Source: a virus. From it: a stretch of DNA of 57,839 bases. Positions 49,001-57,839 of the stretch are shown here, one piece after another; positions within the stretch are counted from its first letter, which is position 1; each line of letters starts with the position of its first letter. Below the pieces are notes generated by a model. That model saw only the letters and a program-made list of their open reading frames with translations. It ran no database searches and was not told where the DNA came from. The DNA lies in IMG/VR virus record IMGVR_UViG_3300042569_000835, positions 1 through 57,839 of that record. The stretch is one strand, 5' to 3'. A program made the translations under genes and the position numbers.

Positions 49001-51627
49001 CTTCAATATTAGGATCGGGTAATAGTGGAGAGTTTGTTATAGATGACATTCGAGACGGCGCAGTGTCCGAAGTTAGAATTACTAATAGGGGCGACTCTTC
49101 AGCAGACGGCGGCGGCGGCTATGTATTTGCAACTAACTCGTCTCAAGGTGGTAATAACCTATCTATTCAACTTGCCGGATCAGATGAAAATGAAGCTTCA
49201 ACCTATAGAGGTATGCGAGTAGTAGTATCTTCAGGAACCGGTGTTGGACAGTACGGTTATATTGCCGAATTTGAATTTGCAGGAAAAACAGCCTATGTTG
49301 GACTAGAAAGACAGCCCGAAGTGTCAGCGACTCAAACATTCAACGCCGCGGGCGGCAACCTAATACAACTTTCAAGTGTAGCACATCTTACTGTCGGCGA
49401 TCCTATAATATTCACAGGCACAAAATTTGGAAACATTGCTGACAACACAGTCTACTATGTAAGAACAATAAACACAGGTTTAAATAGAATTACCATAAGT
49501 GAATTGTCGGATCTTAGCACAACATTTAGTTTAATTAACGGAGTACCATTTGGAACTAATCCAGCAATGGTTGTTCACTGCATAGGATGGCAACATTTTG
49601 TTGAAGGAACTCCTATTTTAACCTCATTGGATACTTCTACAAATTACTTTGTTGAACCGAGAGTAACATTTAGTAGTCCGGGATTTTCAACAACAAACAC
49701 AACACTGCCAGCAAACAGACAATGGACTAGTATTGCGGCCAACGCCAACAGATACGTTGCAGTTGCATTAGATACCGCAGCAACAGCATATTCGGTTGAT
49801 GGACAAACTTGGCTAAACGGCTCAATGCCATCTAGTGCATTATGGACAAAGGTAAAATATGTAGGCAGTGTATTCATGGCATTTGCCACGGGCGGCCAGG
49901 CTGCACGAAGCATTGACGGTATTACATGGTCGGCAATGACCATGTCCGCTACCGCAGAGTGGAGAGATGTTGCCTACGGTTCAATTAACGGTGTCGGCAC
50001 TTGGGTGGCTGTGGCCGCAGGCGGTGTTCAAGCTGCAAAATCCACAAACGGTACCACATGGTCAGCATTTAATTTGCCAGAAGGTGCAGACTGGAATGCA
50101 ATTGAATACGGTCTAGGAAAATTTGTTACTACTGCATTGAGCGAATCCAGCGCAACTGGAGCAGCCGTTGCTTATACTTCAAACGCAACTACCTGGACAA
50201 TTGGATCTATTCCGCAAGGAAGCTATTCATTGGCCTACGGCAACAATAGATTTATTGCACTATCAGGCGGTTATGCCGGTGCAACTGAAGTGGCTACTAG
50301 CTTTGATGGAATTACTTGGACAGAAGGTGTAATTCAAGCACAAGACTGGAGATCAGTGATCTATGCTCAAGGATTATTTTTAGCAGTAGCTACCGATTCA
50401 TCAGTAGCAGCAACTTCAATCGATGGAAAACTTTGGGAATACCAATCTTTGGGAACATCCGGACCATGGTGTGCTATTGGATTTGGCAACATATCAAAAC
50501 CCGGAAAATTTATTGTGTTGGGAGGACTAACTGCCAACTCAACAGCAGGTATAATTGTTAGCACTGGAAAAACAGCTCAGGCAAGAATTCGAGTAGTATC
50601 CGGTCGTGTTTCAGGAATCAGTTTATGGGATGTGGGTAGCGGTTATACTTCTGCTCCTGTCATGGTTATTACAGATTCAAATAATAGTTCTGAGGTTTCA
50701 ACAGCAGTTAGAATTTCCAACGGTGTTCTTGGTCCACCGACAATAGTTAATGCTGGTACAGGATACGAAACACTAAGTACACGCACAACAATTACAGGCG
50801 ACGGGTACAAAGACGAATATCAAATTGGCAGCAGTTTAGTTATCAGCGGATTAGACAGATTGCCTGGTCCAGGAGATAATATTCAAATTGTTGGAATTAA
50901 CGATTATACCTATAAATTACTGACAGTTGAAATTTTAGAAGGAGCATTTCCTAACGCTACAGCTAGATTATTGATTGCTAAAGATCTAGGAAGAGAAGAA
51001 AGCCCAGAGCATGATACAGAAATTGAAATTAGACAGCAGTACAGTCAAGTTCGTTTAACTGGTCATGATTTCTTGGATGTTGGTTTGGGGAATTTTGAAC
51101 AGACAAATTATCCAAATACACTATTTCCAAATGGCACTGTTCTAGCACCTGAAGATGAAATTAGAGAACGTGATGGCGGTCGTGTGTTCTACACATCAAC
51201 TGACCAAGACGGTAATTTCCGAGTCGGAGAATTATTTGCAGTTGAACAGTCAACGGGTATTGTTACTCTAAATGCACAGTTCTTCCAATTAGAGGGTCTT
51301 GAAGAATTAAGATTGGGCGGCGTAACTGTTGGCGGATCGGGAGTTGTTGTTCGTGAATTTTCAACAGACAATACATTTACTGCTGATTCAAACAACATTA
51401 TACCAACACAAAAAGCAATTAAAGGATATCTACAAAGACGAGTATCTGGCGGCGGCGCTGATGCAATAACCGGTCAGCTTACAGCAGGTATTGTTAGAGT
51501 AGGACCCGATACTATAACAACAACCACAGGCGACGAATTGATTTTTACAAGTAAGGTATCATTTAACGGTGGGATTGATGGAACTTGGTTGGCATTAAAT
51601 TATTTTACTTCCTCTGGGAGCTTTTAA
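46087..51627 (+). CDS. Giant tail or adhesin protein with carbohydrate-binding-like modules and Asp-box propeller
   Basis: A protein of 1,846 residues. Residues 1-470 hold eight short aromatic modules (W.G.W...T.Y...D.V.YGG.VY.C...H type) that resemble CBM5/12 chitin/cellulose-binding repeats. Residues 500-950 contain a conserved tail domain (VRYACENIT, then the GLRNFTLRGL, SLDPGWG, DFTQILSDGIG, GKIRGTNGN stretch) that looks like a right-handed beta-helix. Residues 1215-1495 show at least six Asp-box-like repeats (SVDGQTW, SIDGITW, STNGTTW, SFDGITW), a sialidase-type beta-propeller. Residues 1500-1580 carry GSGYT..P repeats, and the end has the TDQDGNFRVGELFAVEQ and NIIPTQKAI blocks of T4-like fibres. 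It is a receptor-binding candidate. No catalytic residues could be assigned. Confidence 0.75.
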   Translation: MAEFKLSRFRYTWHGEWSANTRYNPDYIVSFGGKVYVSLETHTSNADFYADLEYLNNDTPPLLVPKWELVADGVSWKGDWANSTYYVLGDSVKYGGTVYLCVNDHISSPAEILDANGNVISNPGLAAFGLDEIHWTIQVSSKDWKIEWTPATYYKLNDIVRYGGRVYRCNQSHLAAGDSATGLEGTQSSWDIVSIADDWKGSWATSTRYKVNDLVKYGGNVYKCEIAHTSSSTETTGLPADQGKWSSLHVGVEYKGDWTGLTIYKQNDVVKYGSYTYVSLGFHIAVDTFDSSLWTVYCPGNEYDVAWTTTTVYQTGDIVQYGGNLYAALELNAGQNPVTAVSSWKLLFENSRIRGDWNQIIDYKIGDVVRRGGNVYLAHKDSTNQDPDITNDGSTTNEEYWDLVIPGIRWRGVWSPGEIYVSGDTVVWISSSYKCVDKHFSDNGNRPDDDGADSSLVGRYWEKLTDGNRINRLKNIGDIRTFGPTEDGSTVGFKALEIDDQGLALASLTGEPAWDPLMSTDKVYFVAEFGVDLPTAGTSPQSPWRTVRYACENITGYATIYVRTGVYDEILPIRVPAFVAIVGDELRSTVIQPSNTVLTSDYITRLLAATDYIKDILEFVLKELPIGNETLAPDTVLYGIIPQDFSGTPATNEEVLITTSLLNQLATRITTANATSVNGTNTITLDAARLAARDQIIANRAFIKNEATLYVDLEYNDSAGALGSESPRWSTDLDRILDAILYDIAYVGNYKTIEAANYFLCASDYDQNKIQNMFLLRDGTGLRNFTLRGLSGTLGAINQYGTRRPTAGAYASLDPGWGVGDTDAWVGTKSPYIQNVSTFGTGCVGLKIDGNLHAGGNQTIVCNDFTQILSDGIGVWANGTGRTECVSIFTYYNHIGYLSTTGGKIRGTNGNCSYGTYGAVSEGFNIAETPIVATVNNRYFDATTYQTLCNTAGGLLKLFYTHAGNNYTTATASILGSGNSGEFVIDDIRDGAVSEVRITNRGDSSADGGGGYVFATNSSQGGNNLSIQLAGSDENEASTYRGMRVVVSSGTGVGQYGYIAEFEFAGKTAYVGLERQPEVSATQTFNAAGGNLIQLSSVAHLTVGDPIIFTGTKFGNIADNTVYYVRTINTGLNRITISELSDLSTTFSLINGVPFGTNPAMVVHCIGWQHFVEGTPILTSLDTSTNYFVEPRVTFSSPGFSTTNTTLPANRQWTSIAANANRYVAVALDTAATAYSVDGQTWLNGSMPSSALWTKVKYVGSVFMAFATGGQAARSIDGITWSAMTMSATAEWRDVAYGSINGVGTWVAVAAGGVQAAKSTNGTTWSAFNLPEGADWNAIEYGLGKFVTTALSESSATGAAVAYTSNATTWTIGSIPQGSYSLAYGNNRFIALSGGYAGATEVATSFDGITWTEGVIQAQDWRSVIYAQGLFLAVATDSSVAATSIDGKLWEYQSLGTSGPWCAIGFGNISKPGKFIVLGGLTANSTAGIIVSTGKTAQARIRVVSGRVSGISLWDVGSGYTSAPVMVITDSNNSSEVSTAVRISNGVLGPPTIVNAGTGYETLSTRTTITGDGYKDEYQIGSSLVISGLDRLPGPGDNIQIVGINDYTYKLLTVEILEGAFPNATARLLIAKDLGREESPEHDTEIEIRQQYSQVRLTGHDFLDVGLGNFEQTNYPNTLFPNGTVLAPEDEIRERDGGRVFYTSTDQDGNFRVGELFAVEQSTGIVTLNAQFFQLEGLEELRLGGVTVGGSGVVVREFSTDNTFTADSNNIIPTQKAIKGYLQRRVSGGGADAITGQLTAGIVRVGPDTITTTTGDELIFTSKVSFNGGIDGTWLALNYFTSSGSF

Positions 51628-51681
51628 TGTTGATTAAGATTTTGAATAAATATGATTTAATGCAAGAATATGGAGCTATAA

Positions 51682-54600
51682 ATGGCTGAATTTAAACTAG
51701 GTAGATTAAGATTTGTATGGAAAGACCAGTGGACAACCGGCACAACATACTACAAAGATGACATCATTGCATATGGTGGCAAAACATTCCTTTGTGTAGC
51801 AGGTCATACTGCCGCAGCGGACTTCTATACGGACTTAGACAATATTCCGACAAAGTGGAATCAGTTTAGTGATGGCCAAGATTGGAAAGGCGACTGGACT
51901 GGCACAACACTTTACAAAGTCAACGACATTGTAAAATACGGCGGATATGTATATATTTGTAATGACGGCCACACTTCGCAGTCTACTTTAGAACTGGATC
52001 AAAGCAAGTGGGACTTGTTTGCAGAATCGTTTGATTGGAAATCTTCATGGGCCACTGGAGTTGTTTACAAAGTTAACGACCTAGTCAAATATGGCGGGTT
52101 GGTTTATCTTTGCAACACTGCACATACTTCGGCAGGAACAGCCACTTTAGGATTAGAAGCTGATCAAAGCAAGTGGGATTTATTCTCAAAAGGCATTGAT
52201 TGGAAAGGCGCTTGGGCCACTAGCACACGCTACAAGGTAGGTGATGTTGTAAAATACGGCGGCACTACCTATGTATGTAATCTATATCATACATCACAGG
52301 CAACAGCCGCACTTGGTCTAGAACCTGATCAAGCAAAATGGGACTATTTCAACCAAGGAGTTGAATACAAAGGCAATTGGACCACTGCCACTAGATATAA
52401 AATTAATGATATAGTTAAAAGCGGTGGCGGCGTCTATATCTGTATCGTTAGCCATACAGCTGATGCTGCATTTCCTACAGACTACACAGGTGGAAAGTGG
52501 AATCAGTTTGTAGAAGGCGTTGAATTTGAAGGCGAATGGTTATCAGGAACTACCTATCAGCCAGGCGATATCGTACGCTACGGCGGAAACAGCTATATTT
52601 CTAAGACTGCACACATAGCAGCAGGCGGATTTACACCATCTACTAATACCACAGATTGGGATTTGTTTGCAACAGGTTTTAGATTTGCTGGAGCATGGAA
52701 CTCGGGAACAACCTATAAGGTTGGAGAAATTGTACGCAATCAAGGATATACCTACGTTGCAACTGCTGACGGTCAAAATTTTCAACCGCCTAACGCATCT
52801 TACTGGGAATTGTTGAATCAAGGTATTGATTGGACAGGCGATTGGGCCTCATTAACATCTTATGTACTAGGAGATGCTGTTAAATTTGGACCAAACAGTT
52901 ATATTACTGTACAGGCACATACCTCAACTGCTAGCGGATTAGATCGTCCTGATAACGATATTACGGGCACATATTGGAATTTGTTAACCGCTGGTAATGA
53001 AGAATCAGTGCTAACAACAACCGGCGACCTAGTATACTATTCAGGTGGCGGCCCAACAAGACTACCAGTAGGAGACGAAGGTCAAGTACTTACAGTTGAA
53101 AATGGACTACCAGCATGGAACTATTTTGGTCAAGTGGCCAAGGTATTTTATGTTGCGCCACACGGAATTAATACTCCTGCCCCAACATACGGTTTAACTA
53201 TTGACAAACCGTGGGCCAGTGTAAGATATGCCTGTGAACAAATTACCAACGGTACTGAATATCCTAATGCAGCCTATTTGTTAAAACAAAATAGAACATT
53301 TATTCAGAAAGAAATTGTTGAGTGGGTTAACTATCAAATTACCTACTATACAACTACAGTACCAACACCGTCTAGTATCTGGTACAATTTTACCAACGAC
53401 AGTATTTCCGCATGCCAACGAGACATGGGATTGATTGTTGATGCAATTACACACGACCTAACACATACTGGAAATGTAAAAACTCTAGAAGCTACTGAAT
53501 CTTATTTTTCAGCAGGTACACTAATTACCGCAATTTCCGATGAAGAGTTTCAATTAATTGCAGCGATCAATTACGGATTATCTTTAATCTCTAGTATTTT
53601 AGCTAATACAGCACCTGCTCAAAATTATCAAACATTAAACGGTATCGGCGCTGGTAGCAGAATCAAACAGATTATCGATGCAACTTACACAGCTGAAGCA
53701 ACAGCCTATGCACAATGCGAGTCGTTGTTAAACATTATTACAGCAGCATTGGCAGCAGGCGTAGATACAGGACTTCCAGAGTTAGATACTCCTGGCTATA
53801 CAATTAATGTTAAGACTGGTCAATTCTATGAAGTATTGCCAATTCCTGTTCCTGCTAATACAGCTATTGTAGGCGATGAACTACGCTCAACAAGAATTAG
53901 TCCAGAAGGCAGCTTAATTGCAACCAACGACAAGGCAAAGTCAGTATCGACATTACAAAGATTGCAGTCAGTAACTGATGAGATAATTGCCAATACTGCA
54001 ATTACACCTACTACGGGAAATACTGCTACTCAATATACCACTCTACAAAAAGCTGGTAATACTGGTAGTGCAACAGCGGTAAGTTCAGTTCAGGCTAATA
54101 CAGCAGAAATTAAAGATATCGTTACAAATAATACACCAAATGCCTATGTACGCCCAACACCAACTGGTGGAACAGGCAACGCATTTACTGCCGGCTATCT
54201 TGATGCTGCTAGATTGATTAATGCTAATAGAGCATTCTTACAGTCCGAAGTTAGTGCTTGGATTAACGCACAAATTTCTGGAAACATTGCACCGTTTGTT
54301 GGATTTGTCTATGGCGGAACACAACAAACAAAGTGCGAGCGCGATGTTGGATATATTGTAGATGCATTGGTCTACGACATAACCTACGGTGGTAATCTTG
54401 CTACAGAAATTGCTGCAAGATCTTATTACAGTTTAGGATCTTTTGTAGAACCGACTATTGAAAAGGCACCAGCATTGGCAGTTCAATTGCGCATCAAAGA
54501 TATAATTGACAACATTGCTACAGGCAATACTGCTGGTTGGACAAAAACTACCGGTCTAACTCAAGATGTATCTGGTACACCGGGTAGTGCTCCTGCAGCA

Positions 54601-57600
54601 TCTGCTGCACAAGATCGTATTCAAGAAATTTACAATACTATCGACACTGGCACATCACCAACAACAATTGCTCCTGATATTACTTGGCCTGCAGCCGCAT
54701 TGATTTCTGCTAGAACAGCATTAAACACAGCAAGAACACAGATTCGTAGCGATGCGGTTGCCTATGTTAAAAAATTATACCCAACATTATCATTTGACGA
54801 AACACTGTGTTCACGCGATGTTGGCTACATGGTAGATGCACTTGGCTATGATCTGATGTTTGGATCAAACTTCCTTTCAATCCAAAGCGGATTGTCATAT
54901 CAAAGAGGATTAACATCCACTGCACTAGTATTAGGCAGTCAATTGGCTGCGACTCAAGCGATCATTGACTTTTTATCAGCGGCAACTTCTAAAATTGTTG
55001 CTAGTGGAGCAGTTGTACTAGCAGACAATTTGTGGACAGACATTATTAACTATGTTAATACAGGAACACAGCCGATTATTGTAGGATCAAATGATCCTAC
55101 AGAAGATCTAGATAGAATCAACGGTGCTAAAATTCTACAACTTAATAAAGAATTCTTAGTAGCTGAAGCAGATGCTTACATTGCAGATACATTTAAGGCT
55201 ACAGTTTCTGCATCAGACAATGGTACAGATGTATTAACATGTGGATCACAGACCTGGATGGTAGCAGGAGATACTGTAAGATTTACAGGAACTGTATTTG
55301 GCGGAGTATCACTGAATACAACATACTATGTTCTTAGCGCAAGTTTAACAGCTACAACATTTAAGATTTCGTTAACACCTGGCGGTACAGCAGTTGACCT
55401 ATCAACAGCATCTGGAACAATGACAGTTAAATGGTACTATGGTTCTGCTAGCTGCAACAATGATGTGAGAAATTATGTAGAAGCCATTGCACACGACTTG
55501 GTATATACAGGAAACTACAAGTCAGTTTCAGCCGCACAGTATTATAGAAATGCATTAACTGGCTCTAAACTAGAAGACATGTTCTATGTTAAGAATGGTA
55601 CAGGTCTAAGAAACTGTACACTGACAGGATTAGACGGTAGCTCCGATGGTAATACCACAGGTTATCAATCTGCTCTAACAACTGTGCCTAATGAATACGG
55701 CACACTGCGTCCTAATGCCGGTGCTTATGTTTCTTTAGATCCAGGTTGGGGACCAAACGATGAGAATGTATGGGTAGTGAACAAATCTACATATGTTCAG
55801 AACGTTACAACATTCGGTATCGGATGCGTTGGACAAAAGATTGACGGAAGTTTACATGCAGGCGGAAACGATTCTATTGTTTCCAACGACTTTACACAGG
55901 TATTGTCAGACGGCATCGGCGCTTGGATTACCAACTTAGGTCGTGCAGAACTTGTTTCTGTATTCTCATACTATAACTACATTGGTTATCTAGCAGAAAA
56001 CGGTGGAAAGATTCGTGCTACTAACGGAAACAACTCCTACGGTACATACGGAGCAGTAGCTGAATTCATCGACATTTCAGAAACACCGGTATTAGGCAAT
56101 ATTAATAATAGAAACACTGATGCAAATGTACGCAGTGTGTTAACAGACGGTACTGGAGTATTATTACACGAATTTGGAAACGCAGGTTCTGAATACTCTC
56201 AGGCAATATTTACAATATCAGGAACAGGATCAGGAGTTGCTACAACTGCTAATGAATTTAGAGACGGTGGTGTATTCCAAGTTAGACTAACTGATCCAGG
56301 TGATTCAAGCGGTCCTGGAGGTGTAGGCTACGTTACTGCACAAAACCTTGCACAATCAGGAAATACTACACAGATCACACTAGCAGCATCTGACAATAGC
56401 TCAAGTGCAGCCTATGTGGGAATGAGCATATACATGATCGGCGGAGTTGGTGCAGGTCAATACGGCTACATTAACACTTACAATGCCGGCAGTAAAGTTG
56501 CCACAGTGTATAAGGAATCTACTGGCACACCTGGCTGGGATCATGTTGTTGCAGGTACACCAATCGAAGCAGCATTAGATCTTACTTCGAATTACGAAAT
56601 AACTCCAAGATTAGCATTCTCGGCACCTCCATTTACAAAATCCACAGCCGATATGCCAAGCAGCCAAAATTGGTCTGACGTTGCATGGGGCGACGGTGTT
56701 GGTAGTTATACTGCGGTTTCCGCAACAGGTGGCGCAGGAAGTCTAGCTACATTTAATGTATCTAGACGCAGCGGAGTGTATACAGTAGAAATTAATGCTC
56801 CTGGGGTATTGTACGTAGCAGGAAATACATTAACAATTCTAGGAACATCATTAGGCGGCGCAACTCCAGCAAATGATTTAACAATCACTGTAGATACAGT
56901 TAGCACAGTGGGCGGTATTATACAGAGTATAACACCGAGCGGAACAGCAATTACTCCTAAGTTTGTGGCGCTTGCCGGTGGAACTAATTCTGCAACTACA
57001 GCAGCAGCAACCAGTTTAGATGGAATTACATGGTCGGCAATGACCATGCCATCATCGGCACAATGGGTAGCTGTTGCCTACGGTGCTGTATCAGGTATCG
57101 GTTATTATGTTGCCGTTGCTAGAGAAAGTGCTTCAGCAGCCTATTCAAGAGACGGAGTAAATTGGACACTATCTAGTCTAGGCGAAGTTGCTGACTGGAG
57201 CGATATTGCTTACGGTGCAGGAACATTCGTTGCAATCTCAGAAAGCGATTCTAGTCAAACATTCAGAGCATGGAGCTCTAACAATGGTGCTACCTGGAAC
57301 ACAACAACTTTTGCATCGGGTGCAAAAGCAATTGCCTATGGCTTTAGTAGATTCGTTGTTGTAGAAGGCAACTTCTCTAATTCTGTAGCCTACTCAACCA
57401 ACGGTGCTACATGGACTGTGACTACATTGCCAAGCAATGATGATTCTACAGAATCAAACTGGGTAGACATTGCCTACGGTAATGGACGCTATGTTGCAAT
57501 TTCAGATAGTTCTGCAATGGCAGCATACAGCTTGAACGGAGCTACATGGTACAAGAGCAATTTGCCGGGTATCTATGAGTGGAGTTCAATTGGTTATGGA

Positions 57601-57839
57601 CAGGGTGTATTTTACGTGACCAGCTTAGGCGATGCCGCAGCAACTTCACCAGATGGTATTACATGGACATTAAGAGATGGTTCTTATGGATCGTTTGATA
57701 TTACAGCTACATCTCAAAACACAAACACTGCATATGCAGAGACAGCAACATTAACAAGTGGTACATGGACAGATGCTATTTGGACAGGCACACAATTTGT
57801 AGCGGTAGGTTATAGCGGATCAGCTGGTCTAGTTGCAAC
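51682..57839 (+). CDS. Second giant tail or adhesin protein, 3' end outside the window
   Basis: The frame is open from the ATG at 51682 (GGAG ribosome site, six bases before it) to the right edge: at least 2,052 residues. It is a paralogue of the protein at 46087. Residues 1-440 hold eight binding-like modules (WKGDWTGTT, YKVND.VKYGG.VY.C.). Next comes a region with four copies of a C.RDVGY.VDA..YD...G pattern (nucleotides near 53410, 54331, 54808 and 55450). The GLRNCTLTGL, SLDPGWG, DFTQVLSDGIG and GKIRATNGN domain follows (about residues 1310-1470). From about 1740 on there are Asp-box-like repeats (SLDGITW, SRDGVNW, STNGATW, SPDGITW). The C-terminus is not visible. It is a receptor-binding candidate. 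Confidence 0.75.
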   Translation, partial: MAEFKLGRLRFVWKDQWTTGTTYYKDDIIAYGGKTFLCVAGHTAAADFYTDLDNIPTKWNQFSDGQDWKGDWTGTTLYKVNDIVKYGGYVYICNDGHTSQSTLELDQSKWDLFAESFDWKSSWATGVVYKVNDLVKYGGLVYLCNTAHTSAGTATLGLEADQSKWDLFSKGIDWKGAWATSTRYKVGDVVKYGGTTYVCNLYHTSQATAALGLEPDQAKWDYFNQGVEYKGNWTTATRYKINDIVKSGGGVYICIVSHTADAAFPTDYTGGKWNQFVEGVEFEGEWLSGTTYQPGDIVRYGGNSYISKTAHIAAGGFTPSTNTTDWDLFATGFRFAGAWNSGTTYKVGEIVRNQGYTYVATADGQNFQPPNASYWELLNQGIDWTGDWASLTSYVLGDAVKFGPNSYITVQAHTSTASGLDRPDNDITGTYWNLLTAGNEESVLTTTGDLVYYSGGGPTRLPVGDEGQVLTVENGLPAWNYFGQVAKVFYVAPHGINTPAPTYGLTIDKPWASVRYACEQITNGTEYPNAAYLLKQNRTFIQKEIVEWVNYQITYYTTTVPTPSSIWYNFTNDSISACQRDMGLIVDAITHDLTHTGNVKTLEATESYFSAGTLITAISDEEFQLIAAINYGLSLISSILANTAPAQNYQTLNGIGAGSRIKQIIDATYTAEATAYAQCESLLNIITAALAAGVDTGLPELDTPGYTINVKTGQFYEVLPIPVPANTAIVGDELRSTRISPEGSLIATNDKAKSVSTLQRLQSVTDEIIANTAITPTTGNTATQYTTLQKAGNTGSATAVSSVQANTAEIKDIVTNNTPNAYVRPTPTGGTGNAFTAGYLDAARLINANRAFLQSEVSAWINAQISGNIAPFVGFVYGGTQQTKCERDVGYIVDALVYDITYGGNLATEIAARSYYSLGSFVEPTIEKAPALAVQLRIKDIIDNIATGNTAGWTKTTGLTQDVSGTPGSAPAASAAQDRIQEIYNTIDTGTSPTTIAPDITWPAAALISARTALNTARTQIRSDAVAYVKKLYPTLSFDETLCSRDVGYMVDALGYDLMFGSNFLSIQSGLSYQRGLTSTALVLGSQLAATQAIIDFLSAATSKIVASGAVVLADNLWTDIINYVNTGTQPIIVGSNDPTEDLDRINGAKILQLNKEFLVAEADAYIADTFKATVSASDNGTDVLTCGSQTWMVAGDTVRFTGTVFGGVSLNTTYYVLSASLTATTFKISLTPGGTAVDLSTASGTMTVKWYYGSASCNNDVRNYVEAIAHDLVYTGNYKSVSAAQYYRNALTGSKLEDMFYVKNGTGLRNCTLTGLDGSSDGNTTGYQSALTTVPNEYGTLRPNAGAYVSLDPGWGPNDENVWVVNKSTYVQNVTTFGIGCVGQKIDGSLHAGGNDSIVSNDFTQVLSDGIGAWITNLGRAELVSVFSYYNYIGYLAENGGKIRATNGNNSYGTYGAVAEFIDISETPVLGNINNRNTDANVRSVLTDGTGVLLHEFGNAGSEYSQAIFTISGTGSGVATTANEFRDGGVFQVRLTDPGDSSGPGGVGYVTAQNLAQSGNTTQITLAASDNSSSAAYVGMSIYMIGGVGAGQYGYINTYNAGSKVATVYKESTGTPGWDHVVAGTPIEAALDLTSNYEITPRLAFSAPPFTKSTADMPSSQNWSDVAWGDGVGSYTAVSATGGAGSLATFNVSRRSGVYTVEINAPGVLYVAGNTLTILGTSLGGATPANDLTITVDTVSTVGGIIQSITPSGTAITPKFVALAGGTNSATTAAATSLDGITWSAMTMPSSAQWVAVAYGAVSGIGYYVAVARESASAAYSRDGVNWTLSSLGEVADWSDIAYGAGTFVAISESDSSQTFRAWSSNNGATWNTTTFASGAKAIAYGFSRFVVVEGNFSNSVAYSTNGATWTVTTLPSNDDSTESNWVDIAYGNGRYVAISDSSAMAAYSLNGATWYKSNLPGIYEWSSIGYGQGVFYVTSLGDAAATSPDGITWTLRDGSYGSFDITATSQNTNTAYAETATLTSGTWTDAIWTGTQFVAVGYSGSAGLVA

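Noticed and set aside
1-57839. CRISPR arrays, tRNA genes, insertion sequences, integrase or att sites
   Set aside because: None seen. The repeated stretches are in-gene protein repeats, and no cloverleaf or transposase motif was found by eye.

Overview
The window is part of a T4-like myovirus genome (Straboviridae/cyanophage-type T4 superfamily). The recognisable core genes are late sigma factor gp55, recombination nuclease gp47/gp46, baseplate gp6, gp25, gp5, gp53 and gp26, portal gp20, prohead protease gp21, scaffold gp22 and major capsid gp23. The base composition is AT-rich. The style of the accessory virion proteins (very large repeat-built tail proteins, a GIY-YIG gene after gp46) resembles T4-like phages of aquatic bacteria. 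The host cannot be named from the sequence: I see no auxiliary metabolic gene, integrase or tRNA gene.

Layout. (1) Positions 1-21595, minus strand: one baseplate operon, read right to left as tube-initiator-like protein, gp53, hub protein, gp5 spike, gp25, gp6, and a giant protein of more than 4,009 residues that runs off the left edge. A late promoter motif (NATAAATA) stands in front of it. (2) 21677-26026, plus strand: gp55, gp47, gp46, a small basic protein and a SegE-like GIY-YIG protein. (3) 26027-26535: no credible gene, but a GC-richer stretch followed by a run of hairpins. (4) 26536-29090: two late proteins that may be internal (ejected) head proteins, closed by a palindromic terminator. 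(5) 29127-30211, minus strand: gp26 plus a 75-codon extension in the -1 frame that lacks a standard start and sits behind a slippery heptamer. (6) 30279-40354, plus strand: tape measure with a muramidase-like domain, portal, a small gp67-position protein, a sialyltransferase-like protein, acidic core protein, protease, scaffold and capsid, ending in a strong terminator. (7) 40427-57839, plus strand: small virion proteins and fibre or adhesin proteins that share short modules, one of them broken by a frameshift, followed by two giant paralogous tail proteins. The second runs off the right edge.

How the parts fit. gp55 recognises TATAAATA-type late promoters, and matching motifs stand before the baseplate operon, gp26, the tape measure, the internal-protein pair and the fibre block. 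gp21 should process gp22, gp23, the core proteins and possibly the two Ala-rich proteins, several of which carry (L/I/V)xE-G/S sites. gp46/47 supplies recombination-dependent replication, which in T4 is linked to late transcription. The giant proteins on both strands reuse the same small aromatic carbohydrate-binding-like modules, beta-propeller repeats and GSGYT-type repeats, which suggests a shared pool of modules for surface recognition.
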